The notes: generated from the sequence alone by a model not told the origin. A stretch of 64,000 nt of DNA from Actinomycetota bacterium (GCA_009699245.1 WLOQ01000002.1:62001-126000), one strand, 5' to 3'; numbered from the stretch's first letter, positions 27,653-35,262 are shown. Numbers and translations are program-made.

Positions 27653-28879
27653 TCATCGCGTGCAGTCGGTGCGACGGCGCTCCCCCACCACCGGATCACG
27701 GACGACCGCGCCGACGAGCTGGAGCTCCTCTCCTGCTCGGTCATATGTGAGCCCCAGCCCCACCCCGACACCGGCGTCGACGCCGGTCGTGCGTCGCGCC
27801 GCGCGCTCGACGCGATAGAGGCGCACGTGTTCGGTCCCGGCGCGGGCGAACCGCCGCAGCAGCGCCGATGGGACCGCCCCGGTGCGATGCGGCGCCGCGC
27901 TGCGCAGCGACCGCACGAAGGCCGCGGCGACGGCGAGGTTCTGCGGATCGGTGAGATCGAGGTGGCGCTCGCGCTCGAGCAGGCCGCCGCCGCGCAGGCG
28001 CACACCGGCCCGGCCCGCGAGCGCCGCCAGCGGCGCGGGGAGCGCCACGCCGCCGCGCAGCCCGTGGACCGTCGTCACGACGAGGTCGAGCGGCCGGCCG
28101 CGAGCCTGCGTGACGAGCGCCCACTGCTCGGCGCCGCTGACGCCGCCCGTCGCCGTGATCCCGGCGAGCGACGCGTCGGCGAAGAGGTCGGTGCGCCGGC
28201 GCAGGAGCAGCGTGCGCTCCCCCGTGCGACGGTCCGTGCGCACGCCGCGCAGGTCCTCGATCGCGAGTGCGACGCCGACGCGGCCGAGCCCGGCGGAGAG
28301 CCCGGTGTCGAGCCCGCCCTCGGAGAGCACCGCGTCGGGCGGCGGGCCGGCGCGACGTCGCCCGCCACGGCCCACCCGTGGACGCACCCGGCGGTCCCGG
28401 CGGTCCAGGCGCACGAGGAGCAGGTCGGCCTGGCGCTCCCCGGCGACGGTCCACGAGCGCCCGGCGCCGAGGCGCATGAGCGCCGACGCCTCGAGCCGCG
28501 CACCGGCGCTCAGGCGCCCCACCGAGACGCCGCCACCGAGCAGCACCCCGAACCCGAGCCCCTTGCGCGCGATGACGCTGACGCGCACGCGGCCGTCCGA
28601 GAGCCGCTCGCGCAGCACCGTGCGCCCGCCGCGCAGCCGCACGACGGCGATGCGCAGGGCGAGGCCCTCGGTCGCCGTGCTCGCGCGCACGACGCAGGGC
28701 GCACGATCGCGCTCGCAATCGCCGGCACGCACGATGCACAGCCCGCGCGCGAACTGGACGGCGAGTGCTTGGGGGATCCCGGCGCCGGCGCCGACCACCG
28801 CCGTCAGTCCGAGGATCGCCGCGAGCAGGAGGACGAGCGCGAGGTATTCGATCGAGGACTGGCCGACCTGGGCGCGCAC
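27653..28879 (-). CDS. Tad-pseudopilin-like protein with a large unknown C-terminal domain (408 aa)
   Basis: The N-terminus GQSSIEYLALVLLL is a class of prepilin signal used by Tad/Flp systems: Gly at residue 6, Glu at mature position 5 followed by Tyr, then a 20-residue hydrophobic helix. The other 370 residues are Arg/Gly/Leu-rich, mostly predicted beta strand, with no domain I know. The usual Flp pilin is under 80 residues, so this is a minor-pseudopilin or surface-anchored protein. It starts with GTG at 28879. It lies between the DUF6504 gene and dnaE2, 69 nt and 37 nt from them respectively, with no LexA box of its own visible. Confidence 0.7.
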   Translation of the reverse strand: MRAQVGQSSIEYLALVLLLAAILGLTAVVGAGAGIPQALAVQFARGLCIVRAGDCERDRAPCVVRASTATEGLALRIAVVRLRGGRTVLRERLSDGRVRVSVIARKGLGFGVLLGGGVSVGRLSAGARLEASALMRLGAGRSWTVAGERQADLLLVRLDRRDRRVRPRVGRGGRRRAGPPPDAVLSEGGLDTGLSAGLGRVGVALAIEDLRGVRTDRRTGERTLLLRRRTDLFADASLAGITATGGVSGAEQWALVTQARGRPLDLVVTTVHGLRGGVALPAPLAALAGRAGVRLRGGGLLERERHLDLTDPQNLAVAAAFVRSLRSAAPHRTGAVPSALLRRFARAGTEHVRLYRVERAARRTTGVDAGVGVGLGLTYDRAGEELQLVGAVVRDPVVGERRRTDCTR

Positions 28880-28948
28880 CCGAGCACGGTCGCTCGAGCG
28901 ATGTCACAGAGCAACGACCGCCGTGTCACGAAGCTGCGCCGGGATCGC

Positions 28949-29194
28949 TCAGCGCTGGCGCGACCATCCACCGGTCACGAGGTCGCGGAAGACGACGAGG
29001 TCGCGCCCGTCCACGGTCACGACCTCCCAGTAGCGGCGGCGCAGTGGGCGGGGCGTCCACCAGCGATCCTCGACGAGCCAGGACTCGCGCACCGACACCA
29101 CCTCGTGGCCGTCGACCTCGAGCGGCCGCCCACGCGGTCCGGGGATGATGCGCGCGGGACGCGGCTCGGCGAGCCGCCGTGCGGCAGGGGTCAT
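28949..29194 (-). CDS. DUF6504 family protein (81 aa)
   Basis: Small basic protein. The conserved core is VRESWLVEDRWWTPRPLRRRYWEVVTVDGRDLVVFRDL in form (tryptophan pair, R-R-R-Y, then strand and F-R-D). In actinobacteria genes of this family sit with imuB and dnaE2, and the protein is presumed to belong to the mutasome, though no biochemical role is known to me. The ATG at 29194 follows the imuB stop by 4 nt, so it is translated with imuB from the SOS promoter at 30378. The protein ends in GGWSRQR, a short basic tail. Confidence 0.85.
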   Translation of the reverse strand: MTPAARRLAEPRPARIIPGPRGRPLEVDGHEVVSVRESWLVEDRWWTPRPLRRRYWEVVTVDGRDLVVFRDLVTGGWSRQR

Positions 29195-29198
29195 CGCC

Positions 29199-30374
29199 TC
29201 AGCCCTCGAACGGCGCGAGGACGACACGCCGCTCCGGGATCCGCGAGTCCGGGTCGACCTCAAGCACGCGCAGCGCCGCCTCCGGGCCCGCCGCGGTGCG
29301 CGCCTGCCGCACGGCGTCGCGCAGCCGCTCACGCCGGCGCTCGGCGGGCTCCTCGAGGAGCGCCGGCCCCGTGGCGGCGGCCGCACCGAGACCCTCGGCC
29401 GTCAGTCGCAGCGACTCGGCCGGTGCCGGAAGGAGCACCAACCTTGCGACGAGCGCCGGGCGCATCCGCGCCGGGTCTGCGGTCGGCTCGCGGAAGACCG
29501 CGCGCTCACGCCAGGTCCCGCCCTCGACGAGGGTCGCCGCGAGGACGGCGGCGCGCAGTGTGCGCCCGCGGCGCTCCGGGCGGGCGAGCAGGCGCTCGAT
29601 GAGCAGGACGAGCGCGCGATCGAGCTGCACCCCCGAGGCGGCCTCCTCAAGGTCGAGCGTTTCCTCGAGCGTCTCCTGCGGCGCGCGCGGACGCAGCGGA
29701 CGGTCGAGCCCGTGCGCGAGGTCGTGAGCGAGCAGCCCGGCGGCGCCGAAGCGGTCGGCGAGCGCGGCCCGCGAGAGCGCGGCGACGTCACCGAGCGCCG
29801 TCAGGCCGAGACGCTCGAGCTCCGCCGGCAGCCGCGCCGTCTCCTCCCGGCGGCGCAGCAGCGCGACCGGTTCGCCCGCGAGATCCTCAGCGCCACGGAT
29901 GTGGTGCGCGCGGCGGGTCCGAGCGCGGGCGGCTCCGGCGAGCGCGCAGAAGCGCGACGGGCCTGCGCCGATGCGCGCGGGCAGGCGCAGGGCATCACGC
30001 ACCGCGCCGACGACGCCGTCGATGGAGCCGCCGTGGAGCCGCCGCAGCCCGGCGGCCTCAAAGCACGCTTCGCCTGCGCGCTCGCTCTCGACCGCGGCAC
30101 CGACCGTCTCCAGACGCTGGAGCACCCGCTCCCACGCATCCGCCACGCCGACCGGGTCGGGTGGGATCAGCGCGAGTCGCGGTGCGCGGGCGAGCGCCTC
30201 GCCGAGGCGCATGCCCGGGTGGATGCCCAGCGCCTCCGCGGCCTGCGAGACCTCGCCGACCGCCTGCTCGCGGCCCGACTCAGGTGCCAGTGCCATCGGC
30301 CCCTGCGCGAGCGCAGCGCGGCCGCCTGCGGCGATCGCGAGCTCAAAGCGGGGTAAGAGGACACAGACGACCAC
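29199..30374 (-). CDS. imuB: ImuB-like Y-family DNA polymerase homologue
   Basis: 391 residues with the Y-family palm/fingers/little-finger layout. Catalytic acids are absent: the first motif reads CVLLPRFELAIAAG where an active polymerase has D-M-D-A-F-F, and the second reads ACFEAAGLRRLHGG instead of S-I-D-E. This is the defining feature of ImuB, a non-catalytic adaptor that links DnaE2 to the beta clamp. LexA box CGAACATATGTTCG ends 3 nt before the GTG at 30374, so I chose that start over the ATG at 30425, which would place the operator inside the gene. The operon continues with DUF6504. Confidence 0.9.
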   Translation of the reverse strand: MVVCVLLPRFELAIAAGGRAALAQGPMALAPESGREQAVGEVSQAAEALGIHPGMRLGEALARAPRLALIPPDPVGVADAWERVLQRLETVGAAVESERAGEACFEAAGLRRLHGGSIDGVVGAVRDALRLPARIGAGPSRFCALAGAARARTRRAHHIRGAEDLAGEPVALLRRREETARLPAELERLGLTALGDVAALSRAALADRFGAAGLLAHDLAHGLDRPLRPRAPQETLEETLDLEEAASGVQLDRALVLLIERLLARPERRGRTLRAAVLAATLVEGGTWRERAVFREPTADPARMRPALVARLVLLPAPAESLRLTAEGLGAAAATGPALLEEPAERRRERLRDAVRQARTAAGPEAALRVLEVDPDSRIPERRVVLAPFEG

Positions 30375-30377
30375 GAT

Positions 30378-30391
30378 CGAACATATGTTCG
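30378..30391 (-). promoter_or_regulatory. LexA operator of imuB
   Basis: A perfect palindrome CGAACATATGTTCG, identical to the dnaE2 operator and 3 nt from the imuB GTG. The flank TG on the left matches the other boxes. TATGTT inside the box could be the -10. Confidence 0.93.
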
Positions 30392-30450
30392 CATGCGGCT
30401 CGCCATTCGGCAAGGACCGCAGCACGCCTTGCGCGGCGCGGTCTCGTCGG

Positions 30451-30843
30451 TCAGCCGAAGATCAGGCTGGAGAGGCGCATCGCCACGGCCCAGTCACCGG
30501 CGAGGTCGAGGCGCCCGACGAGCAGCAGCCCGTCGGCACGCTCGACCCCGGTCCCGATGCGCAGGAGGTCCGCGACGCTCAGCGCCACAGACACCGCAGG
30601 CTCGCGCGCCGGCCGTCGTCTGAGCCGCACGCCGTCCGCATCGACGGTGATGGCCCACGCGAGCGGTGGGCCCGTCACACGGGCCAGGTCCAGGCCGAGC
30701 TCGCCGACGAATCCGCCCGCAGCCGCCGGGTCGGCGCGGCGCAGGCGCAGCTTGAGGATCAGCGCCAGCAGGGCGGGCCGGCCGAGCGTGCGCTCAAGGC
30801 GCTGGTCGGAGGCTCCGCGAACGAGGCGGGCGGCGAGGTCCAT
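30451..30843 (-). CDS. SCP2-like domain protein (130 aa)
   Basis: A predicted amphipathic N-terminal helix (LAARLVRGASDQRLERTL), a short helix, then strands WAITVDADGVRLRRR and AVSVALSVADLLRIGTGV and a final hydrophobic helix region. This suggests the SCP2/alkyl-sulfatase C-terminal lipid-binding fold. ATG at 30843. The start region overlaps the rnpB terminator hairpin closely (13 nt from its base). It lies upstream of imuB on the same strand, separated by 76 nt containing the LexA box, and would not be part of the SOS unit unless read-through occurs. Assignment is moderate, function unknown. Confidence 0.65.
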   Translation of the reverse strand: MDLAARLVRGASDQRLERTLGRPALLALILKLRLRRADPAAAGGFVGELGLDLARVTGPPLAWAITVDADGVRLRRRPAREPAVSVALSVADLLRIGTGVERADGLLLVGRLDLAGDWAVAMRLSSLIFG

Positions 30844-30855
30844 GGGCGCAACATA

Positions 30856-30883
30856 GAAGGGCCCCGCTTGCGCGAGGCCCTTC
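30856..30883 (-). terminator. intrinsic terminator after rnpB
   Basis: An 8-bp perfect stem, GAAGGGCC with GGCCCTTC, around a GC-rich 12-nt loop that itself can pair, immediately after the 3' end of RNase P RNA on the minus strand. A short T-containing tail (TATGTTG) follows. It also ends 13 nt before the SCP2-like ATG. Confidence 0.8.
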
Positions 30884-30887
30884 CGTA

Positions 30888-31213
30888 GCGTGCCGATAAG
30901 CCGGATTCTGTCGTGAACGGCCATCCATCTCTGCGGCCTACCTGGACCTCGGCGGGCAGCCTGCAAACGGTCCTGCTTGGCCTTGCATCCGGTGGGGTTT
31001 ACCTGGCCGCCGCGTCACCGCGACGCCGGTGCGCTCTTACCGCACCATTGCACCCTTACCTGTGCGCAGCCCACGTGAAGCTGCGCCATCGGCGGTGTCT
31101 TTCTGTGGCACTGTCCCGCGGGTTTCCCCGGGTCGGTCTCCCGACCACCGCGCCCTGTGATGTCCGGACTTTCCTCGACGGGTTGTCTCCCCCGCCGCGG
31201 CCGTCTAGCACGC
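30888..31213 (-). ncRNA. rnpB: RNase P RNA (type A)
   Basis: The catalytic RNA of RNase P, which matures tRNA 5' ends. Minus-strand reading shows the conserved 5' core GAGGAAAGTCCGGAC, ACAGTGCCACAGAAA, GCAAGGCCAAGCAG and the 3' core ACAGAATCCGGCTTA. Ends were set by the P1 helix: GCGTGC at the 5' end pairs with GCACGC at the 3' end. At about 326 nt it is shorter than most type A RNAs (around 350-430), so some peripheral helices are reduced. A terminator follows directly. Confidence 0.95.
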
Positions 31214-31245
31214 ATCTCTGACGGTAGCGCGCACCCGGCCCGATG

Positions 31246-31764
31246 TCACTTCTCGATCTGCACGAGGCCCTGCGTGTTCTTCACGACGAGCGAGACCTGG
31301 TTCTGCTGTCCGTCGATGGTGACGATGCAGCCGATCTTCGTCCCGGGGTCGACGATGAAGAGCTTCTCCTCGCCGCAGGTGACGTCGGTCTTCAGGCGCC
31401 GGGCGAGACTCGGGTTGAGATTGTCCGTGACGTACTTCACGACCGACGCGGACGGAATGATCGCCTTCGCCGGCTCGGCCTCAAAGTGGACCATGTCGGC
31501 CTTCACGTTCGTGAGGGTCACCGTGTACGGCGCGGGGGTGCCGTCGATCAGGAGCGTGCACTCGAAGGTGAAGCCCTCCGTGAGCGTCACGTCCTTCGGG
31601 CAGGTCGCCTTCCCGAGCGGCAGGCCGCCGACCTTGCCGACCTGGGAGGCGCGCAGGTTCTTCTCCACCGTCCCAGCGTCATACTCGTTGCCGCCGCAGG
31701 CGACGAGCAGCAGGGAGAGGCTGAGCAGGGCGACCATCACGATCCATCGCATGGGACGCATCAT
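31246..31764 (-). CDS. DUF4333-type lipoprotein (172 aa)
   Basis: A lipoprotein signal with VACGG, cysteine at residue 23, leads into repeated small beta modules: VEKNLRASQVG with CPKDVTLTEGFTFECTLLIDGTPAPYTVTLT, then a second copy-like segment with VTCGEEKLFIVDPGTKIGCIVTIDGQQNQVSLVVKN. This is the DUF4333 arrangement, whose paired cysteines form a disulfide on the outer face of the membrane. The role is unknown. Three ATGs (31764, 31761, 31752) are possible; GGGAGG lies 2 or 5 nt from the first two, so 31761 is a good alternative. It is downstream of lexA and the zinc-ribbon gene, 79 nt away. Confidence 0.82.
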   Translation of the reverse strand: MMRPMRWIVMVALLSLSLLLVACGGNEYDAGTVEKNLRASQVGKVGGLPLGKATCPKDVTLTEGFTFECTLLIDGTPAPYTVTLTNVKADMVHFEAEPAKAIIPSASVVKYVTDNLNPSLARRLKTDVTCGEEKLFIVDPGTKIGCIVTIDGQQNQVSLVVKNTQGLVQIEK

Positions 31765-31843
31765 GGCCTCCCTGCCCGATGGTGACGAGCGGGGTTTCCC
31801 CAGTCACCTCAGCAATCGCGACCGCGACGCCGATCGGCCCAGC

Positions 31844-32113
31844 TCAGCTCAGCGCCGAGCCGCAGCGCCGGCAGCTCCCGGCCACGGGCAGAGGCCCGGC
31901 TGCGAACCGCGCGACCATCGCGCCGCCGCAGACCGGACACTCCGCCGCATGGTCGGCGCGGAGGCCCTCCCATACGCCGACGATGAGCTCGTCGAGCGTG
32001 AGCCTCCCCTGGTCACCGCGCGCCTGGGCTCCGGACGCGCCGGGGTCGGCGCCGAGGCCCGGCACGGGACCGAGGTTGAAGAAGATGGTCGGCGCGGCGA
32101 CGGCGTGGGCCAT
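31844..32113 (-). CDS. zinc-ribbon protein co-encoded with lexA (89 aa)
   Basis: The ATG at 32113 overlaps the lexA stop (TGATG), so the two are translationally coupled. The C-terminus carries CPVCG at about 60-64 and CRRCG at about 80-84, an intact four-cysteine zinc ribbon. The N-terminal half is Gly/Ala/Pro-rich with one helix (LDELIVGVWEGLRAD). A nucleic-acid- or protein-binding partner induced together with LexA is a plausible inference, but no family name is known to me. Confidence 0.72.
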   Translation of the reverse strand: MAHAVAAPTIFFNLGPVPGLGADPGASGAQARGDQGRLTLDELIVGVWEGLRADHAAECPVCGGAMVARFAAGPLPVAGSCRRCGSALS

Positions 32114-32760
32114 CAGACGCTCCTCAGAAGCCCGACCACCCGCCCGACGATGCGTACGTCCGTGGCGATGATCGGCTCCATCGTGGAGTTCTCCGGCTGC
32201 AGGCGAATGTGGTCGGCCTCACGGAAGAACCGCTTCACCGTCGCCTCATCGGCCTGCTCGCCGACCAGGGCCACGACGATCTCCCCGTCGGCGGCGGTGT
32301 CCTGCGGCCGCACGACGACGAGGTCGCCTTCGAGGATCCCCGCGTCGATCATCGAGTCGCCGCGCACGCGCAGGACGAACTCGCCCTCCGCGCCGCCCGC
32401 GGCCTGCGGGACGTCGATGTACTCCTCGATGTGCTCCTCGGCAAGCACCGGACCGCCGGCCGCGACGGCGCCGACGAGCGGCAGGCCCGCTCCACCGCCG
32501 GTGAGCCCGACGAACGCCCCCGACATCGCGGCGCCTGCCTGACGCGTCGCGCGGTCGAGCAGCTCGAGCGCTCGCGGCTTGGTCGGGTCGCGGCGGATCG
32601 CGCCGAGACGCTCGAGATTCGCCAGGTGCGCGTGCACCGTGGACGACGAGGCGAGGCCGACGGCCTTCCCGATGTCGCGGACCGTCGGCGGATATCCGTA
32701 CTTCGCCGAGTGGGTCTTGATGAAGTCGAAGATCTCCTGCTGGCGCTTCGTGAGGTCCAT
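32113..32760 (-). CDS. lexA: LexA repressor
   Basis: 215 residues. The winged helix-turn-helix is at 1-65 (YPPTVRDIGKAVGL, then SSSTVHAHLANLERLG). The auto-cleavage Ala-Gly bond is at 101-102 (AVAAGG). The catalytic serine is S136 in RGDSMIDAG and the lysine is K176 in EATVKRF, so self-cleavage stimulated by RecA filaments should work. GAGGAG lies about 6 nt before the ATG. Its own operator lies 22 nt upstream, just after a TACTGT -10. It represses the boxes at 1493, 27615 and 30378 as well as itself. Confidence 0.97.
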   Translation of the reverse strand: MDLTKRQQEIFDFIKTHSAKYGYPPTVRDIGKAVGLASSSTVHAHLANLERLGAIRRDPTKPRALELLDRATRQAGAAMSGAFVGLTGGGAGLPLVGAVAAGGPVLAEEHIEEYIDVPQAAGGAEGEFVLRVRGDSMIDAGILEGDLVVVRPQDTAADGEIVVALVGEQADEATVKRFFREADHIRLQPENSTMEPIIATDVRIVGRVVGLLRSV

Positions 32761-32781
32761 GGCTCCTCGTGGGGACTGGAT

Positions 32782-32802
32782 CGAACGTGTGTTCGCACAG
32801 TA
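32782..32802 (-). promoter_or_regulatory. lexA promoter with LexA operator
   Basis: On the gene strand, TACTGT (32797-32802) is a -10 box followed at once by the operator CGAACACACGTTCG (32782-32795), which would cover the transcription start. Unlike the other three SOS genes, lexA keeps a leader with a Shine-Dalgarno, allowing efficient translation while being autorepressed. Confidence 0.88.
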
Positions 32803-32861
32803 GCGCGGTCCATGGACGGAACGCAAGCCGGAGGGACCCTCGGCCGCCCGGAGGCCGATGC

Positions 32862-32867
32862 TATCCT
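32862..32867 (+). promoter_or_regulatory. -10 element of tRNA-Leu
   Basis: TATCCT lies 28 nt before the first base of tRNA-Leu, giving a transcription start near 32874. The -35 region is not distinct. Confidence 0.5.
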
Positions 32868-32895
32868 CGCCGTCCCGTGCGTCCACGGGCCATCT

Positions 32896-32979
32896 GCGCC
32901 GATGGCGGAATTGGTAGACGCGCTAGGTTGAGGGCCTAGTCCGGGAAACCGGGTGGAGGTTCGAGTCCTCTTCGGCGCA
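32896..32979 (+). tRNA. tRNA-Leu (GAG)
   Basis: 84 nt with a seven-pair acceptor stem (GCGCCGA with TCGGCGC, discriminator A), D arm AATTGGTAGAC, anticodon stem CTAGG/CCTAG around TTGAGGG, a long variable arm and GGTTCGAGTCC in the T arm. The long variable arm plus GAG anticodon makes it leucine, reading CUC/CUU. CCA is not encoded. Confidence 0.96.
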
Positions 32980-32985
32980 TCACGC

Positions 32986-33007
32986 ACACCCCGCCCCGGC
33001 GGGGTGT
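32986..33007 (+). terminator. hairpin after tRNA-Leu
   Basis: ACACCCCGCC pairs with GGCGGGGTGT around a tiny loop. The tail is GTCGTTCC-like rather than a T run, identical to the tail of the tRNA-Gly hairpin near 38925. Confidence 0.7.
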
Positions 33008-33075
33008 CGTCGTTCCAGGGACATGAGGGTGGCACCGGGCTGCGCCGACCGCCCCGTCCCTGTCACGCTTGCGGC

Positions 33076-34074
33076 GTGCCCGAGGACTTCACCTGGCGTG
33101 ACGGGGACCGGACGATCCGCTTCGGGCGGACCGCGCTCGACGACGCGCCCAAGCTCCTCGGTGAGGGATATCTGCTGCTCGCGAGCGCCCGCGCAGCCGC
33201 CGCCGCGCCCGCGCTCGTGGACGCCGCGGGCCGCGTGTGCACCATCGGCCCGGGCCGCGTCGACGATCTCGCAGGCGACCTCCTCGACGAGGTGCGCGCC
33301 GCGCGGCCGACCGCCATCGTCGCGCTCGGCGGCGGCCGCGTGATCGACACCGGCAAGGCGCTCGGCGCGGCGCTGGGCGGCGACGTCCCGGTCGCCGCGG
33401 TGCCGACGACGCTCAGCGCAGCCGAGATGACGTGGGTCCATCGCCAGGCCCGCGGCGCGCCTGCTGGGACGACGGGCCTGCGGCCGCGGCTCGTCCTGAA
33501 CGATCCGCAGCTCAGTGCCTCACAGGAGGAGCCGGACCTCGCCGCGAGCGCCGCCAACGCCTTCGCCCATGCCGTCGAAGGCGCCATGACCGCCATTGCG
33601 AGCCCTGTCCCGACGCTCGCCGCGCACGACGCGGCCCGGCGCCTGGCCGCCGGGATGCGTGACGGGGCGCGCGTGGACCGCGATGCGCTCGCGCTCGGCG
33701 CGCTCCTCGCCGGTTACGCGATCGACGCGAACTGGTACGGCCTCCATCACGTCATGAGCCAGACGCTCGTGCGCGAGACGGGGGCCGGTCACGGCGCCGT
33801 CAATGCGGCGCTCCTGCCGGTGACGGCCGCTGCGCTGCGCCGCCGCCAGCCCGAGGCGTTCGCGCTGATCGACGAGGCCATCGGCGAGCAGGTCGAGGAG
33901 GTGGCGCAGCGCCTGGCCCGGCGCGCCCAGGCGATCAGACTGCGAGACCTGGGCATCGACGAGGACCAGCTCGCCCACTGCGCCGAGCTCGCCGCCACCC
34001 GACCCGAGGTCGCCCTGACCCCCTCTCCGGCCGGTCCGCGGGAGATGCATCAGCTGTACCTGGAGGCCTGGTGA
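33076..34074 (+). CDS. iron-containing alcohol dehydrogenase / maleylacetate-reductase-like protein
   Basis: 332 residues of the glycerol dehydrogenase/group III Fe-ADH fold. The N-terminal NAD domain has GRTALDDAPKLLGEG and IVALGGGRVIDTGKALGAALG, the latter being the pyridine nucleotide G-G-G motif. PTTLSAAEMT precedes the helical metal domain, with NAFAHAVEGAM near 158-168 and HHVMSQTLVRETGAGHG near 230, giving the His metal ligands. It may reduce maleylacetate or a related carbonyl compound. The GTG start gives a normal domain start. Its stop overlaps the TldD-like gene (GTGA). Confidence 0.82.
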   Translation: MPEDFTWRDGDRTIRFGRTALDDAPKLLGEGYLLLASARAAAAAPALVDAAGRVCTIGPGRVDDLAGDLLDEVRAARPTAIVALGGGRVIDTGKALGAALGGDVPVAAVPTTLSAAEMTWVHRQARGAPAGTTGLRPRLVLNDPQLSASQEEPDLAASAANAFAHAVEGAMTAIASPVPTLAAHDAARRLAAGMRDGARVDRDALALGALLAGYAIDANWYGLHHVMSQTLVRETGAGHGAVNAALLPVTAAALRRRQPEAFALIDEAIGEQVEEVAQRLARRAQAIRLRDLGIDEDQLAHCAELAATRPEVALTPSPAGPREMHQLYLEAW

Positions 34075-35255
34075 CCGACGTGCCCATGATTCCCGCCGAC
34101 CGCGCCGAAGCTGAACTCGGCGAGCAGGATCGGCCTGCGCTCGTCATCGTCACGCGCCGGCGGGCGCTGCGCATCGGTGGGGCAGGCGCCATCCGGGACG
34201 ACAACACCTTTGTGCAGGTGTCGCACCCGGGCGCGGACGAGCTGCCGCCGGGCGGCACGCCGCGCGCCCACAAGGGATTCGAGCTCGGCACCGCCGCGCT
34301 GCGTGAGACCGACGGGCAGGCCGCGCTCGATGCTGCGGCCGAGGTCTGCGCCGCCGCGGGCGCGCGCCTCACGGCGGCGTGGGTGGCTGAAGACGTCGAG
34401 TTGCGGCTCGCCGCATCCAACGGCACCCGCCTGAGCGATCGCCTCACGTCCGCGCGCCTCTTCGTGGTCGTCGAGGGCGCGGACGGCGCGACGGCGCGCG
34501 CGACCGGCGCCGCCGTCGCCGCCGCCGATGTCGACGGCGCAGCGGTCGCCCGCCGCGCGCTGATGCGACTGCCCTCAGCTTCGGCGCCGAGTCCGATCGT
34601 GGCGGGCCCGACCCGCGTCGTGCTCGACGCCGACGCGGTCGCAGGCATCCTCGACCACCTCGGCGAGGTCGCCTTCAGCGGCAGCGCCCACGCCGCAGGG
34701 CACGGACCGCTCGCGGGTCGCCTCGGCACCCGCGTCGCCGCATCGGCCATCAACCTCTCCGACTCGCCGCGCTTCGCGCGCACGCTCCCGCGCGCCTTCG
34801 ACGCGGAGGGCACGCTGAAGGCGCCGCTGCCGCTGATCCAGGATGGCGTGGCCCATCGCGTGGTCCATGACCGCGCCTCGGCGGCGCTCGCCGGAACCCA
34901 GAGCACCGGCAATGCGACCGGCGCGGGCGGTCCGCGCCCGACGAACATCGTCCTCATCGGTGGAGGCGCTGCCGACGTTCACGAGCTCGCCGCACCGATC
35001 GAGGACGGGCTCTACGTCACCGGGTTCCAGGCGCCCGACCTGCTCGTCGGCGTGCGCGTCATCCGCGGCGGCACGATCACCGCCGATCCGGCGCTCGACG
35101 CCCGGCTCGCCGGCGACGCCCTCGAGGCGCTGACGCACACCGAGGCGCTCGAGTCCGTCCAGCGACTCGTGCCGCTCGGGCCGGACGAGGAGCTGCCGTT
35201 CAGCTACGGGGTGGTGTGCCCGTCGCTGCGCACCGTCTTGACGCTCGCCGGCTGA
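34071..35255 (+). CDS. TldD/PmbA-family protein (metallopeptidase-like)
   Basis: 394 residues with the TldE/PmbA layout: an N-terminal half lacking the zinc motif and a C-terminal barrel that ends with the conserved FSYGVVCPSLRTVLTLAG-type tail. PmbA forms a heterodimer with TldD, which holds the HEXXXH zinc site; no TldD is visible in the window and no HEXXXH is seen in this protein. In other bacteria the pair processes peptides such as microcin precursors or CcdA antitoxin. The GTG start overlaps the ADH-like gene by four bases. The link to that gene is unexplained. Confidence 0.75.
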   Translation: MTDVPMIPADRAEAELGEQDRPALVIVTRRRALRIGGAGAIRDDNTFVQVSHPGADELPPGGTPRAHKGFELGTAALRETDGQAALDAAAEVCAAAGARLTAAWVAEDVELRLAASNGTRLSDRLTSARLFVVVEGADGATARATGAAVAAADVDGAAVARRALMRLPSASAPSPIVAGPTRVVLDADAVAGILDHLGEVAFSGSAHAAGHGPLAGRLGTRVAASAINLSDSPRFARTLPRAFDAEGTLKAPLPLIQDGVAHRVVHDRASAALAGTQSTGNATGAGGPRPTNIVLIGGGAADVHELAAPIEDGLYVTGFQAPDLLVGVRVIRGGTITADPALDARLAGDALEALTHTEALESVQRLVPLGPDEELPFSYGVVCPSLRTVLTLAG

Positions 35256-35262
35256 CGCTGGG

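Noticed and set aside
27731-27740. Another possible SOS half site near CATATGTGAG
   Set aside because: Only the central CATATG is shared; CGAAC and GTTCG arms are missing and it lies inside a coding region.
27621-28005. Longer N-terminus for DnaE2 reaching 28005
   Set aside because: It would read through the LexA operator and the pseudopilin-like gene; DnaE2 proteins start right at the PHP motif YVELHCH.
32896-33007. Integrated element next to tRNA-Leu
   Set aside because: The 3' end of the tRNA is not repeated nearby and the flanking genes are ordinary chromosomal ones.
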